Assembly (NCBI RefSeq): GCF_900148515.1
Contig: NZ_FRXN01000001.1
Coordinates: forward strand, 1,240,001 to 1,304,000
From: Algoriphagus zhangzhouensis
GTDB lineage: Bacteria > Bacteroidota > Bacteroidia > Cytophagales > Cyclobacteriaceae
Length of the DNA: 64,000 nt
Direction: 5' to 3'
This document shows, piece after piece, positions 36,979 through 46,741 of this stretch. Every line of letters begins with the position of its first letter. Within the stretch, counting starts at the first letter, position 1. The position numbers were made by a program, and so were the translations under genes. The notes beneath the pieces are model-generated. The model was not told the origin of the DNA, did not search any database, and saw only the letters and a program-made list of their open reading frames with translations.

Positions 36979-38232
36979 ATGAAAAACAAAAAGTTAATTG
37001 GTCCTATCCATCAGTTGGTAACCTTAAAAGGATTAGCACAAAAGGGGGCTATCACTGACGACCAATTGGAGGTAATTTCAAAGGGAGGAATCCTAATCGA
37101 AGATGACAGAATCCTTGAAGTTGGCCAATATGAAGACCTACGAAAAAGATCAGACTTATCAGAGGTCAAGCGAGTTGACCTAAATCAGGACTTTGTAGCT
37201 GTTCCGGGATTTGTAGACTGCCATACTCATATTTGTTTTGGTGGTAGCAGAGCAAAAGACTTTGCCATGCGAAATGCTGGAAAGTCTTACTTGGAGATTG
37301 CAGCTTCTGGAGGTGGAATTTGGGATACAGTTACCCAAACAAGGAAATTAAGTGCCTCAGAACTGGCAAAAGGCATTACAGAAAGAGCTGATAGACATCT
37401 TCGAGAGGGTGTTACTACTATTGAGGTGAAAAGTGGCTACGGTCTTTCTACCTTGGAGGAAATAAAGATGCTAACGGCTATTCATAAAGCTCAGGCCAAA
37501 ACCAAAGCTGATTTGATTTCAACCTGTCTTGCTGCCCATATGCTTCCCAAAGACTATAAAGGAACTGAGACAGAATATTTGGATGAGCTGATCAACCGAC
37601 TTCTTCCTCTTCTCAAAAGAGAAAAATTAACAAGCAGAATAGACGCCTTTGTGGAAAAATCAGCTTTTTCACCTGAGCAAATTTTACCTTATTTCCAAAA
37701 AGCCAAAGAAATGGGCTTTGATTTGACAGTACATGCAGATCAATTTAGCTCAGGAGGCTCCGAAGTAGCTGTGAAAATCGGGGCTGTTTCTGCTGATCAT
37801 TTGGAGGCATCAACTGAAGAAGATATTCAAAGACTTGCCAAATCGGATACCATTGGAGTGGCCCTACCTGGAGCATCATTAGGTTTGGGTTGCGATTTTA
37901 CGCCCGCTAGAAAACTATTGGATAAAGGAGGTTCTTTAGCTATAGCCACCGATTGGAATCCCGGGTCCGCTCCTATGGGAGATTTGATTACTCAAGCTTC
38001 CATCTTGGCAACCTTTGAAAAACTAAGCACCGCTGAGGTTTTTGCTGGTATTACATTCAGAGCAGCTGCCGCACTTGGACTTCAAGATCGAGGAAAATTA
38101 GAAGCTGGCCAAAAGGCTGATTTTATTCTTTACCCGACTTCCAATTTTCAGGAAATTCTTTACCAACAAGGCAAGCTAAAGCCTGCTCAGGTTTGGAAAG
38201 CAGGCAAAAAAGTACCCACTCCGAAAAAATAA
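36979..38232 (+). CDS. hutI: Imidazolonepropionase
   Basis: HutI opens the ring of imidazolone-5-propionate to N-formimidoylglutamate. The amidohydrolase metal site begins at VDCHTHICFGG (His82, His84), with VEVKSGYGL, LTVHADQF and ATDWNPGSAP later. Length (417 aa) is normal. It lies between hutH and hutU in the same operon. Confidence 0.96.
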   Translation: MKNKKLIGPIHQLVTLKGLAQKGAITDDQLEVISKGGILIEDDRILEVGQYEDLRKRSDLSEVKRVDLNQDFVAVPGFVDCHTHICFGGSRAKDFAMRNAGKSYLEIAASGGGIWDTVTQTRKLSASELAKGITERADRHLREGVTTIEVKSGYGLSTLEEIKMLTAIHKAQAKTKADLISTCLAAHMLPKDYKGTETEYLDELINRLLPLLKREKLTSRIDAFVEKSAFSPEQILPYFQKAKEMGFDLTVHADQFSSGGSEVAVKIGAVSADHLEASTEEDIQRLAKSDTIGVALPGASLGLGCDFTPARKLLDKGGSLAIATDWNPGSAPMGDLITQASILATFEKLSTAEVFAGITFRAAAALGLQDRGKLEAGQKADFILYPTSNFQEILYQQGKLKPAQVWKAGKKVPTPKK

Positions 38233-38274
38233 AACCTCTAAGCTCAATTTTCCATAATTAGAAAAATCAACCTC

Positions 38275-40275
38275 ATGACTTTTCAAGATAAAATCCAGCA
38301 AGGAATCCCCTCTCAATTACCTCCAAAAAAAGTAAGAAACAACTCAATTTCACATGCCCCAAAAAGGCAAGATGTTCTTACTTCAGATGAGAAAAAGTTG
38401 GCTTTGAGCAATGCATTGAGATATTTTCCAAAAGAATGGCATTCCGAATTAGCACAGGAGTTCATGGATGAACTCAAAAAGTTTGGCAGAATCTATATGT
38501 ATCGATTTATGCCAGGTTACGAGATGCATGCCAGACCGATTGAAGAGTATCCTGCTCAAAGCAAATCTGCGGCAGCCATCATGTTGATGATCCAAAACAA
38601 CTTGGACCCTGCAGTGGCGCAGCATCCTGAAGAATTGATCACATACGGTGGAAATGGCGCGGTATTCCAAAACTGGGCTCAATACCTGCTGACCATGAAA
38701 TACTTGTCCGAGATGTCGGAGGAGCAAACGCTCCACATGTATTCTGGTCATCCCATGGGGCTTTTCCCTTCTTCATCTGATGCTCCAAGAGTGATTGTCA
38801 CCAATGGAATGATGATCCCCAATTACTCCAAGCCTTTGGACTGGGAAAAATTCAACGCCTTGGGTGTTACTCAATATGGGCAAATGACTGCTGGTTCCTA
38901 CATGTACATTGGACCACAAGGGATTGTCCATGGCACTACCATAACTGTGATGAACGCTTTCCGAAAGAAACTGGGAGCCGGAATCAGCCCAAAAGGAAAA
39001 ATCTTTTTAACCGCTGGTTTGGGAGGAATGAGCGGAGCACAACCTAAAGCTGGAAATATTGCAGGTTGTATTACTATCTGTGCTGAAGTCAATCCAAGCG
39101 CTGCAATCAAACGCCATGAGCAAGGGTGGGTAGATGAATTGATTGAGGATATGGATTCCCTGGTCGATCGAATAAGAAAAGCCAAAGAAAACGAAGAGGT
39201 GGTATCTATCGCTTTCATAGGAAATGTAGTTGATGTATGGGAAAGGTTTGATACTGAAAATATATTTATTGAACTTGGTTCAGACCAAACCTCCCTTCAC
39301 AACCCTTGGGCAGGAGGATACTATCCTGCAGGACTTTCATTAGAGGAATCAAATGAAATGATGGCTGAAAATCCTGAATTGTTCAAAGAAAAAGTGCAGG
39401 AATCTCTCCGTAGACATGCAGCTTCCATCAACAGACATACTGCCAAAGGAACTTACTTCTTCGATTATGGAAATGCTTTCCTTTTGGAAGCATCAAGAGC
39501 TGGCGGAGAGGTAATGGCTGAAAACGAAATTGATTTCCGCTATCCAAGCTATGTTCAGGACATATTGGGACCGATGTGTTTCGATTATGGATTTGGACCA
39601 TTCCGATGGGTTTGTACTTCAGGGAAACCTGAGGATTTAAGAAAATCCGACCAAATTGCAGCTTCAGTATTGAAGGAAATCATGAATTCCTCCCCTGCTT
39701 CAATTCAGCAGCAAATGCAAGATAACATCACTTGGATCGAAGAGGCAGAGAAGAATAAACTGGTGGTGGGTTCCCAAGCCAGAATTCTATACGCAGATGC
39801 TGAAGGTCGCTCCAAAATTGCTCAAGCTTTCAACCAAGCCATTTCTACAGGGGAAATCTCTGCTCCAATTGTATTGGGAAGGGACCATCATGACGTAAGT
39901 GGGACAGACTCTCCTTATCGTGAAACCTCTAATATTTACGACGGTAGTAGATTTACGGCAGATATGGCAATCCAAAACGTGATTGGTGACAGCTTCAGAG
40001 GTGCAACCTGGGTTTCGATTCACAATGGAGGTGGCGTTGGCTGGGGAGAAGTTATCAATGGAGGTTTTGGGATGGTTTTGGACGGAAGTCAAAAAGCTGA
40101 GAACAACCTCAAATCAATGCTTTTCTACGATGTCAATAACGGTATTGCCAGAAGAGCTTGGGCGAGGAATTCAGGATCATTAGAAGCCATCCAAAGAGAA
40201 ATGGATAGAACACCTTCTTTGAAAGTGACTTTACCCAATTTGGTAGATGAAAATATTTTGAAAAATATCGACTAA
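38275..40275 (+). CDS. hutU: Urocanate hydratase, long form
   Basis: HutU adds water to urocanate using tightly bound NAD+. The core shows MYSGHPMGLFPS, NGMMIPNYS, TAGSYMYIGPQGIVHGTT and the VLGRDHHDVSGTDSPYRET tail. At 666 aa it is about 100 residues longer than the proteobacterial enzyme (about 555 aa) and resembles the long type found in animals (about 676 aa) and many Bacteroidota. A terminator follows, so hutG may have a reduced or separate transcript. Confidence 0.95.
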   Translation: MTFQDKIQQGIPSQLPPKKVRNNSISHAPKRQDVLTSDEKKLALSNALRYFPKEWHSELAQEFMDELKKFGRIYMYRFMPGYEMHARPIEEYPAQSKSAAAIMLMIQNNLDPAVAQHPEELITYGGNGAVFQNWAQYLLTMKYLSEMSEEQTLHMYSGHPMGLFPSSSDAPRVIVTNGMMIPNYSKPLDWEKFNALGVTQYGQMTAGSYMYIGPQGIVHGTTITVMNAFRKKLGAGISPKGKIFLTAGLGGMSGAQPKAGNIAGCITICAEVNPSAAIKRHEQGWVDELIEDMDSLVDRIRKAKENEEVVSIAFIGNVVDVWERFDTENIFIELGSDQTSLHNPWAGGYYPAGLSLEESNEMMAENPELFKEKVQESLRRHAASINRHTAKGTYFFDYGNAFLLEASRAGGEVMAENEIDFRYPSYVQDILGPMCFDYGFGPFRWVCTSGKPEDLRKSDQIAASVLKEIMNSSPASIQQQMQDNITWIEEAEKNKLVVGSQARILYADAEGRSKIAQAFNQAISTGEISAPIVLGRDHHDVSGTDSPYRETSNIYDGSRFTADMAIQNVIGDSFRGATWVSIHNGGGVGWGEVINGGFGMVLDGSQKAENNLKSMLFYDVNNGIARRAWARNSGSLEAIQREMDRTPSLKVTLPNLVDENILKNID

Positions 40276-40295
40276 TCAGGGATAATTTGTCGTAT

Positions 40296-40334
40296 AGCCT
40301 TGGACTGGAGTCTTTTCGGTTCAAGGCTTTTTTC
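40296..40334 (+). terminator. Terminator between hutU and hutG
   Basis: AGCCTTGGAC (40296-40305) pairs with GTTCAAGGCT (40319-40328), 10 bp with one wobble, followed by T residues. It separates hutG from hutHIU transcription, at least in part. Confidence 0.8.
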
Positions 40335-40387
40335 ATTTTCAAAAAAAGAGCAAAATTGAAGCAGATTTTTACTTAAACAATTTACCC

Positions 40388-41344
40388 ATGACCCTTCATC
40401 AAAACCCAAATCAGGAAATATGGACAGGAAGAAAAACCTCAGAACCTGAATATTGGTACCAGTTTGTCAAATGCATTTCTGATTTTAATTTTTCATCAGA
40501 GACAGGCAGAAAAATAGGCATTTTAGGTTATCCGGGAGAAGAAGGAGTCAAAAGAAATCAAGGAAGACCTGGAGCAAAAGAAGCTCCTGATTTGATTCGA
40601 AAATTCCTTGCAGGCACAGCTTACCACTTAAATGAAAACTGCCAAATCCTAGATTATGGAGATATTTTAACTTCTGGAAATGATCTGGAAAGTACACAGC
40701 AAAAGATATCTGAAACAGTCCTTGATTTGCTCAGAAACAGGCATTTCCCAGTTCTCCTGGGCGGTGGACATGACTTAGCTTACGCACATGGAAAAGGGAT
40801 CCTTCAGCATTTACAACCAAAAGGAGAAAAGTTAGGCATCATCAATTTGGACGCTCATTTTGACCTCCGTCCTTTGGCAAATGGAAAAGGGCACTCCGGC
40901 TCTCCTTTTTACCAACTTTATCAAGAATTTCCAGATCAGTTCAATTATTTAGCTCTGGGAATTCAGAGAGCTGCCAACCCTCAATCACTTTTCAATACTG
41001 CAAAAAATGTTAATGCCAATTATTTGGTCATGGAGCAGTTTAGACTTCAAAATTGGGAATATATCGAGGAGCAAATCATTTGGTTTTTGGACTCAGTCAA
41101 CAAGGTTTATCTCACCATCGATTTGGATGGTTTTGCTTCAGCTTTTGCACCCGGTGTATCAGCTCCTTCCCCGATGGGCTTCAATCCTCAAATCGCATTT
41201 AAGGTTTTTGAGTTGATTGCAAAAAGTAAAAAAATGATCTCACTTGATGTGGTTGAACTAAATCCGCGGTTTGATCAAGATAATGCTACTGCAAGATTGG
41301 CCGCAAGATGTATTGAATATTTACTAAGAAAAATATTCTCCTAA
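40388..41344 (+). CDS. hutG: Formimidoylglutamase
   Basis: This is an arginase-family enzyme that hydrolyses N-formimidoylglutamate to glutamate and formamide. The two-manganese site is visible: LLGGGHDLAYAHG (His128), INLDAHFDL (Asp155, His157, Asp159) and LTIDLDGF. Length is 318 aa. It closes the hut pathway after hutU, behind a terminator. Confidence 0.93.
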   Translation: MTLHQNPNQEIWTGRKTSEPEYWYQFVKCISDFNFSSETGRKIGILGYPGEEGVKRNQGRPGAKEAPDLIRKFLAGTAYHLNENCQILDYGDILTSGNDLESTQQKISETVLDLLRNRHFPVLLGGGHDLAYAHGKGILQHLQPKGEKLGIINLDAHFDLRPLANGKGHSGSPFYQLYQEFPDQFNYLALGIQRAANPQSLFNTAKNVNANYLVMEQFRLQNWEYIEEQIIWFLDSVNKVYLTIDLDGFASAFAPGVSAPSPMGFNPQIAFKVFELIAKSKKMISLDVVELNPRFDQDNATARLAARCIEYLLRKIFS

Positions 41345-41426
41345 TAATTATTAAGTAACAGTTAATTCCTCTTTAAAAAACACATATTTCCATCCATTTT
41401 ATTTTTCCCATACAGAAAAATTAATC

Positions 41427-41497
41427 AAATTGTTTGAGTCAATTAAAATTTTAATTGTAAAACAGAACATTCCATACTCTGTTTTACCAAACAATTT
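41427..41497 (+). promoter_or_regulatory. Nested inverted-repeat leader before mscS
   Basis: Three perfect complementary sets are nested. The outer arms AAATTGTTTG (41427-41436) and CAAACAATTT (41488-41497) enclose the palindrome AATTAAAATTTTAATT (41441-41456) and the arms GTAAAACAGA (41457-41466) and TCTGTTTTAC (41478-41487). The last arms meet the neighbours with no spare base. As RNA this is a compact three-way junction ending 6 nt before the mscS ATG. As DNA it could be a set of operators. I know of no named family matching it. Confidence 0.7.
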
Positions 41498-41503
41498 TCA
41501 ACT

Positions 41504-42322
41504 ATGGATTTTGATATTTCAAAAATTTTAGACCAAGTCTACACCTATGCTCCAAAAGTTTTAGGAGCCATTATCACCCTGGTTATTGGGTTTTGGATTG
41601 CAGGATTGATCTCCTCCAAAATCAAAAAATCTATGGAAAAGAACAATGTGGATAAGTCCCTTGCTCCTTTCCTAAATTCCATGATCAACATCACTCTGAA
41701 GCTTTTGGTGCTTTTGAGTGCTGCATCCATGTTTGGAATTGAAGTCACTTCATTTATTGCCATATTCTCTGCTTTAGCCTTTGCTATTGGTTTGGCTTTG
41801 CAAGGGAATCTCAGCCATATGGCAGCCGGAATCCTAATTTTGTTCTTTAAGCCTTTCCGAGTTGGAGATTTTATCGTAACCAATGGATACTCTGGTACGG
41901 TTAAAGAAATTCAGATTTTCAATACCATTTTGACCACTTTGGATAATAGAGTAATCATAGTTCCGAATGGTGCCATCGCATCCAATCCATTGGAAAACTT
42001 GACCATGAACCCTGTGAGAAAAGTCCCGATGACTTTTGGAATCAGTTATACAGCGGATATTGACAAAGCACGGTCTGTGATTGAAAAAGTAGCAGCTTCT
42101 TGCGAAAAAATTGATCACTCGCAGTCAGTTGATATTTTGGTTTCTGAATTAGGTGATTCTTCGGTAAATTTTGCTGTGAGACCTTGGTGTAAAACAGAGG
42201 ATTATTGGGATGTCTACTTCTTTATGCACGAAAATATCAAAAAGGCGTTTGACCAAGCAGGAATCGGAATTCCATTCCCTCAAAGAGATGTGCATCATTA
42301 TTACCCGGAAGGGAAAGCTTAA
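41504..42322 (+). CDS. mscS: Small-conductance mechanosensitive channel MscS
   Basis: Three N-terminal helices (about 15-35, 55-78, 85-112) lead into the pore-lining TM3 (ALAFAIGLALQGNLSHMAAGI) and the MscS beta-domain (PFRVGDFIVTNGYSGTVKEI, RVIIVPNGAI). TM3 is written here in part for length: FAIGLALQGNLSHMAAG. It protects against hypo-osmotic shock. Length (272 aa) matches E. coli MscS (286). The leader at 41427-41497 is unusual and may control it. Confidence 0.93.
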   Translation: MDFDISKILDQVYTYAPKVLGAIITLVIGFWIAGLISSKIKKSMEKNNVDKSLAPFLNSMINITLKLLVLLSAASMFGIEVTSFIAIFSALAFAIGLALQGNLSHMAAGILILFFKPFRVGDFIVTNGYSGTVKEIQIFNTILTTLDNRVIIVPNGAIASNPLENLTMNPVRKVPMTFGISYTADIDKARSVIEKVAASCEKIDHSQSVDILVSELGDSSVNFAVRPWCKTEDYWDVYFFMHENIKKAFDQAGIGIPFPQRDVHHYYPEGKA

Positions 42323-42344
42323 TCTCCTTCTGTTAAAATGATTT

Positions 42345-42382
42345 AAAAGACTGGGACTTAGTTCTCAGTCTTTTCTTTTTTT
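42345..42382 (+). terminator. Terminator after mscS
   Basis: AAAAGACTG (42345-42353) pairs with CAGTCTTTT (42366-42374), followed by a T-rich run. Confidence 0.8.
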
Positions 42383-42406
42383 GGATAGTTAAAGTAGTTT
42401 CATCCC

Positions 42407-43603
42407 ATGAATAAATTTTTAAGCTCTCCATTTTTGACATTCCTTTTCTCAGGAATTGTTCTATTCTCATGCAGCACCAAGGATGAGGAAAGTAAAAAAT
42501 CATTAACCGTTCAAATCAATGAAAACAATATCATCCCTTTTGATGAAGCCATTGAATCCATCGAGTTTATCCCGTTAAAAAACGATTCAGATTCTCCCGT
42601 AAATTTGAATTGCAGCGTATGGAGATTGCTTGTTCAAGATGAAAGAATCATCTATTCTACAATCTGTAATCCAGATGCCAAAATCCACCTTTATGATCTT
42701 TCTGGAGAGCATCTCAAAACCATAGATAAAGCAGGAGATGGCCCAGAAGAATACCAGTTTATTCAAGGAATGAACCTAATTCAAGATACTTTGACTATTT
42801 CGGTTGGAAGTGGTGTTCTCAAATCTTTTCTACTTCCTGATTTCGAATTTATCGGAAGTCAAAAGCTAAGTGAATTATTCCCTTTCTTATTGACCTTTTT
42901 AGAATATTCTCCCGGACAATGGCTAGTATCGCCGATGTTTATGGGAGAATTGGATGAAAACGGGACTTATCCGGTTTTTAAAAACTACAACTCAGCTACA
43001 AATAGCATATCCGATCTTCCTCTGCGAGCAACCGCATTAACTGCAGAAATCAGTGAAGGTGAAATCGCTCAAATTGATCCTCAAACTCATCTCTTGAATT
43101 ATGCATTTTCAGATACCCTCTTTTTATTCAAGGAAGGAAAAACAGAAGCGTTCTCTGTAATTGATTTTGGAAATAGGAAGATGGCTAAAGTTGATTTAGG
43201 AATGGATGCTCAGGATTTTGAAGCAACGGTTGTTAACCAGCCCTATGCATTCAACATGGGTAAAATATGGTATACTGACTCAATATCTAGAATCAAGACT
43301 TTCGCTTTGTCTCCCAATCCTAACATGGATATTTCCAACATGCGAAGCTTTCCAATCCATGAAGTGTTTATCAATCATGAAAACAATCAAGCAGTTGCAT
43401 TTCCTTCTTTTGCAGGATGGTCAAATGGATTTGGTGATGCGAAAGACGGATACTTTTACGATGTCCTTCAAACTGAAGACTGGATATATGCTTTAGAAAA
43501 GGGTTCTTTTGGTTCTTTTGGAGAAGTTTTAGAAAAACAATTGTCCGAACTTAATGGATTTGAAGATCCTATTCTGATCAAATACAAAGTAAAGTTCGAT
43601 TAA
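42407..43603 (+). CDS. 6-bladed beta-propeller lipoprotein
   Basis: A lipoprotein signal with lipobox LFSC (Cys22) precedes a propeller of the NHL-like Bacteroidota type (IEFIPLKNDSDSP, LYDLSGEHLKTIDKAGDGPEEY). Such proteins are common in this phylum and have no proven function. It stands alone between mscS and the convergent oxidoreductase. Codon use looks similar to its neighbours. Confidence 0.8.
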   Translation: MNKFLSSPFLTFLFSGIVLFSCSTKDEESKKSLTVQINENNIIPFDEAIESIEFIPLKNDSDSPVNLNCSVWRLLVQDERIIYSTICNPDAKIHLYDLSGEHLKTIDKAGDGPEEYQFIQGMNLIQDTLTISVGSGVLKSFLLPDFEFIGSQKLSELFPFLLTFLEYSPGQWLVSPMFMGELDENGTYPVFKNYNSATNSISDLPLRATALTAEISEGEIAQIDPQTHLLNYAFSDTLFLFKEGKTEAFSVIDFGNRKMAKVDLGMDAQDFEATVVNQPYAFNMGKIWYTDSISRIKTFALSPNPNMDISNMRSFPIHEVFINHENNQAVAFPSFAGWSNGFGDAKDGYFYDVLQTEDWIYALEKGSFGSFGEVLEKQLSELNGFEDPILIKYKVKFD

Positions 43604-43614
43604 TCAATGAAAAT

Positions 43615-43645
43615 GGAAGCTCTAGCTCAAATAGCTAGAGCTTCC
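43615..43645 (-). terminator. Terminator hairpin at the oxidoreductase gene end
   Basis: GGAAGCTCTAGC (43615-43626) pairs perfectly with GCTAGAGCTTCC (43634-43645). It includes the last codons of the oxidoreductase gene and has a weak T run on the minus strand. It probably serves both convergent genes. Confidence 0.65.
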
Positions 43646-46572
43646 CAAAGTATCTCAACAGGATGCTTGGCTTTCTTGCCTGTTCCATCTGCGATTTGAT
43701 GTCTACAGGAAGTTCCAGGAGCAGCGATCAATGTATCGGAATCAGCTTTTCTTACAGCTGGAAAAAGAACCAGCTCTCCTACTTGCTGCGAAACTTCATA
43801 ATGTTCTTTTTCATAACCAAAGCTTCCCGCCATTCCGCAGCATCCACTAGGTATTGTTTCTACAGAATAGTTGGTAGGTAATGAAAGAATCTTCTGGGTC
43901 CAAAGGACTGAAGAGAGTGCCTTTTGATGGCAATGCCCATGAAGTTTGATCTTTTGTTCCTTGGTGGTGAAAGATTCTGATTTGATTTTCCCTGCAGCTG
44001 CTTCCTGAGCCAAAAACTCATCAATCAGCTTGACATGAAACTTTAATTTTTTGGCAGCATCGACCAATTCTCTACCAACTATTCGAGGATATTCATCTCT
44101 AAAACTCAAAATAGCTGAGGGCTCCAAACCGATCAAAGGAGTATTTCCATCAATCAGCTTTTCAAAAACTTTTACATTCGCTTCTGCATGTTTTCTAGCT
44201 TTTGGAAGGAGGCCTTTGGATAAGGCGGATCGCCCACTTTCTTGATGATCTACTACTTTGACATCATAGCCCAGCTTTTTTAATAATGAAATAGCCTTGA
44301 TCCCAATCTCAGTATCATTGTGATTGGTAAATTCATCCACAAAGAAATAAACCAATTTGATTGGTTTTTCAGCTCCCGGAAGAGAAGCATAATTCTTTTT
44401 ATACCACTTCCTCAAACTCACAGGGCTAATCGCCGGCAAATTCCGCTCAGGAGCTACATTCAGGATGGATTTCATCATTCCGCCCGTCACTGAGTTATTG
44501 AGGAAAAAATTGGCTATTCCTGGAACCAGCGAACCGAATTCATTCAATTCATTGATATGGGAAAAAGCCTTCGCCCGAAGTGGTACTCCATTCGTCTTTT
44601 GGTACTGATATAGGAACTCAGCCTTCATACTCGCCATGTCGACATTGGAAGGACATTCAGAGGTACATCCTTTACAGCTTAGGCAAAGATCCATGGCCTC
44701 CTTGATCTCCGGATGATCGAATGGATTTTCCTTTTCTCCCCTTGTCAAAAATTCACGAAGTGTATTCGCTCTACCACGAACAGCATCCCTTTCATTTCGA
44801 GTTGCCATGTATGATGGACACATCGTCCCTCCTGAGCCTGGAAGTTTACGACAATCCCCAGAACCATTACATTTTTCTGCCATACGAAGAATCCCTCCTG
44901 TGGCTGAGAAATCCAATTCAGTCTTATGAATTGGTATTTCCATTCCTGGCTCATAGCGAAGAAATTCATTCATTGGAGCTGCGTCTACAATTTTACCCGG
45001 ATTGAAAATATTCTTCGGATCCCATGTAAACTTGATACGTCGAAACAATTCATAGTTCTTTTCTCCTACCATCAATGGAATGAAAGCGGCACGAACTCTC
45101 CCATCTCCGTGTTCACCACTCAGTGAACCTTGGAATTTTTTTACCAATTCAGCAGAAGCCAAGGAAATTTTATAAAAATCCTCAACCCCTTCTTTGGTTT
45201 TCAAATCCAGAATCGGTCTTAAGTGAATCTCACCTGCCCCAGCGTGAGCATAATGAACAGGTTTCTGGTTAAAACCTTCCATCATTTCATCTACCTGATC
45301 GATATAATCAGCCAAGTCCTCAATATCTACTGCAGTATCTTCAATACAGGCCACAGCCTTTGGGTCCCCCGGAATATTAGCAAGTAATCCCAAACCCGCT
45401 GCTCTCAAAGACCAAGCGGAAGCTGTTCTACCCGGGCCGATCACAGGATAGGCATACCCTAAACCATTTGCCTTCAAGTCTGCTACTAACGCCTCCCCTT
45501 TTGCCAAGGCTTCTTCTAAGGTCTTTCCTCTAAACTCCACCATAAGCAAAGCTTCTGGGTCACCTTCTACAAAGTCTCTGTTTTTACTGTATTCTATACT
45601 TTCTTTGGTACAATCCAGGATGATTTTATCCATCAGTTCCACCGCAGCTGCCGGATGTTTCATCGCCACTTGAGAGGACTTCATACTTTCATGGATGGTC
45701 TCAAAATGAGCAGCTACCACGATATCTACCGGGTCAGGAAGCGGATCTAAACTCACTTTGATCTCCGTGGTAAATGCAAGAGTACCCTCAGAGCCTGTCA
45801 ATAGTTTACAAAAGTTGAATTTCTCCTCGCCTTCAAAAATCTCAGACTTCAACAATTCATCTACTGCATAACCTGTATTTCTTCTATGAATTGATTTTTT
45901 AGGAAACTGGGCATGAATCTCCGCCCTTGCTTCCTCCTTTTCAAGCTCTTGAAAAATTTCTTGATAGACCTTCCCTTCAAGAGTATTCAGTTCTTTTTTT
46001 GCTTCAAATTCATCCCTAGTCAACTCTCCAAATGTCACCTCTTCCCCATCACTCAAGATGGTATTCAAAGAAATCACTTTGTCTCGAGTCACTCCATAGA
46101 CGATAGAAGTGGTACCAGAAGAGTTATTCCCTACCATACCTCCTATCATCGCACGATTGGCAGTGGAAGTGATAGGACTAAAGAAAAGTCCATGAGGCTT
46201 CAAAAAACGGTTCAATTCATCCCGGACAACTCCAGGTTGTACACGAACCCATCTCTCCTCTTTGTTGAACTCTAGAATCTGAGTAAAATTCTTAGACACA
46301 TCCACCACAATCCCATTTCCCACACATTGCCCCGCCAAAGATGTTCCAGCAGTCCTTGGGATCAGTGAAGTCCCGTTCTCGGATGCAAATCGAATCAGTT
46401 TTTGGATATCAAGAATAGACTTTGGAAAAGCAACAGCCAAAGGCACCTCTCTGTAAACGGAAGCATCAGTGGCATAAAGGGTCTTGATTAGGCTATCAAA
46501 TTGCAATGCACCTTCCAATTCGGTAGAAAGTTTTTGCAATAATGGCAATAGGTTAGGTTGGTCTGAACTCAT
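43627..46572 (-). CDS. FAD-binding and Fe-S oxidoreductase (D-lactate/2-hydroxyacid dehydrogenase-like fusion)
   Basis: The N-terminal half is a FAD_binding_4 flavoprotein (PRTAGTSLAGQCVGNGIVVD, GGMVGNNSSGTTS) with the FAD-oxidase C-terminal domain. The C-terminal half has a 4Fe-4S motif CLSCKGCTSECP and CCG-type repeats (HGHCHQKAL, GCCGMAGSFG). The two parts correspond to GlcD and GlcF fused, as in Dld-II/YdiJ-like enzymes. It probably oxidises D-lactate or D-2-hydroxyglutarate to the quinone pool. I use the ATG at 46572; a TTG seven codons earlier is open. Confidence 0.9.
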   Translation of the reverse strand: MSSDQPNLLPLLQKLSTELEGALQFDSLIKTLYATDASVYREVPLAVAFPKSILDIQKLIRFASENGTSLIPRTAGTSLAGQCVGNGIVVDVSKNFTQILEFNKEERWVRVQPGVVRDELNRFLKPHGLFFSPITSTANRAMIGGMVGNNSSGTTSIVYGVTRDKVISLNTILSDGEEVTFGELTRDEFEAKKELNTLEGKVYQEIFQELEKEEARAEIHAQFPKKSIHRRNTGYAVDELLKSEIFEGEEKFNFCKLLTGSEGTLAFTTEIKVSLDPLPDPVDIVVAAHFETIHESMKSSQVAMKHPAAAVELMDKIILDCTKESIEYSKNRDFVEGDPEALLMVEFRGKTLEEALAKGEALVADLKANGLGYAYPVIGPGRTASAWSLRAAGLGLLANIPGDPKAVACIEDTAVDIEDLADYIDQVDEMMEGFNQKPVHYAHAGAGEIHLRPILDLKTKEGVEDFYKISLASAELVKKFQGSLSGEHGDGRVRAAFIPLMVGEKNYELFRRIKFTWDPKNIFNPGKIVDAAPMNEFLRYEPGMEIPIHKTELDFSATGGILRMAEKCNGSGDCRKLPGSGGTMCPSYMATRNERDAVRGRANTLREFLTRGEKENPFDHPEIKEAMDLCLSCKGCTSECPSNVDMASMKAEFLYQYQKTNGVPLRAKAFSHINELNEFGSLVPGIANFFLNNSVTGGMMKSILNVAPERNLPAISPVSLRKWYKKNYASLPGAEKPIKLVYFFVDEFTNHNDTEIGIKAISLLKKLGYDVKVVDHQESGRSALSKGLLPKARKHAEANVKVFEKLIDGNTPLIGLEPSAILSFRDEYPRIVGRELVDAAKKLKFHVKLIDEFLAQEAAAGKIKSESFTTKEQKIKLHGHCHQKALSSVLWTQKILSLPTNYSVETIPSGCCGMAGSFGYEKEHYEVSQQVGELVLFPAVRKADSDTLIAAPGTSCRHQIADGTGKKAKHPVEILWEALAI

Positions 46573-46741
46573 GTCCAAAAATAGCTTTCCCAAGTAGATT
46601 TAGGAAACAGGATGAAAGAAAGAATTTCATTTGGAGCATAATTAATTGGACCGTGGATAAAATTGACAAGGGAGGAAAGAACAATGAATTTGAAAATTGA
46701 ACAATTCCATCCTTTCTTTGCTCCAAATCCATTCCAAATCC

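Noticed and set aside
44721-45126. Open frames on the plus strand inside the oxidoreductase gene
   Set aside because: They are shadows of a well-supported coding frame on the other strand and have no recognisable protein features.
46576-46583. TATTTTTG on the minus strand as the promoter of the FAD/Fe-S oxidoreductase
   Set aside because: It lies only 3 nt from the chosen ATG with no -33 element; the match may be chance and a leaderless start is not otherwise supported.
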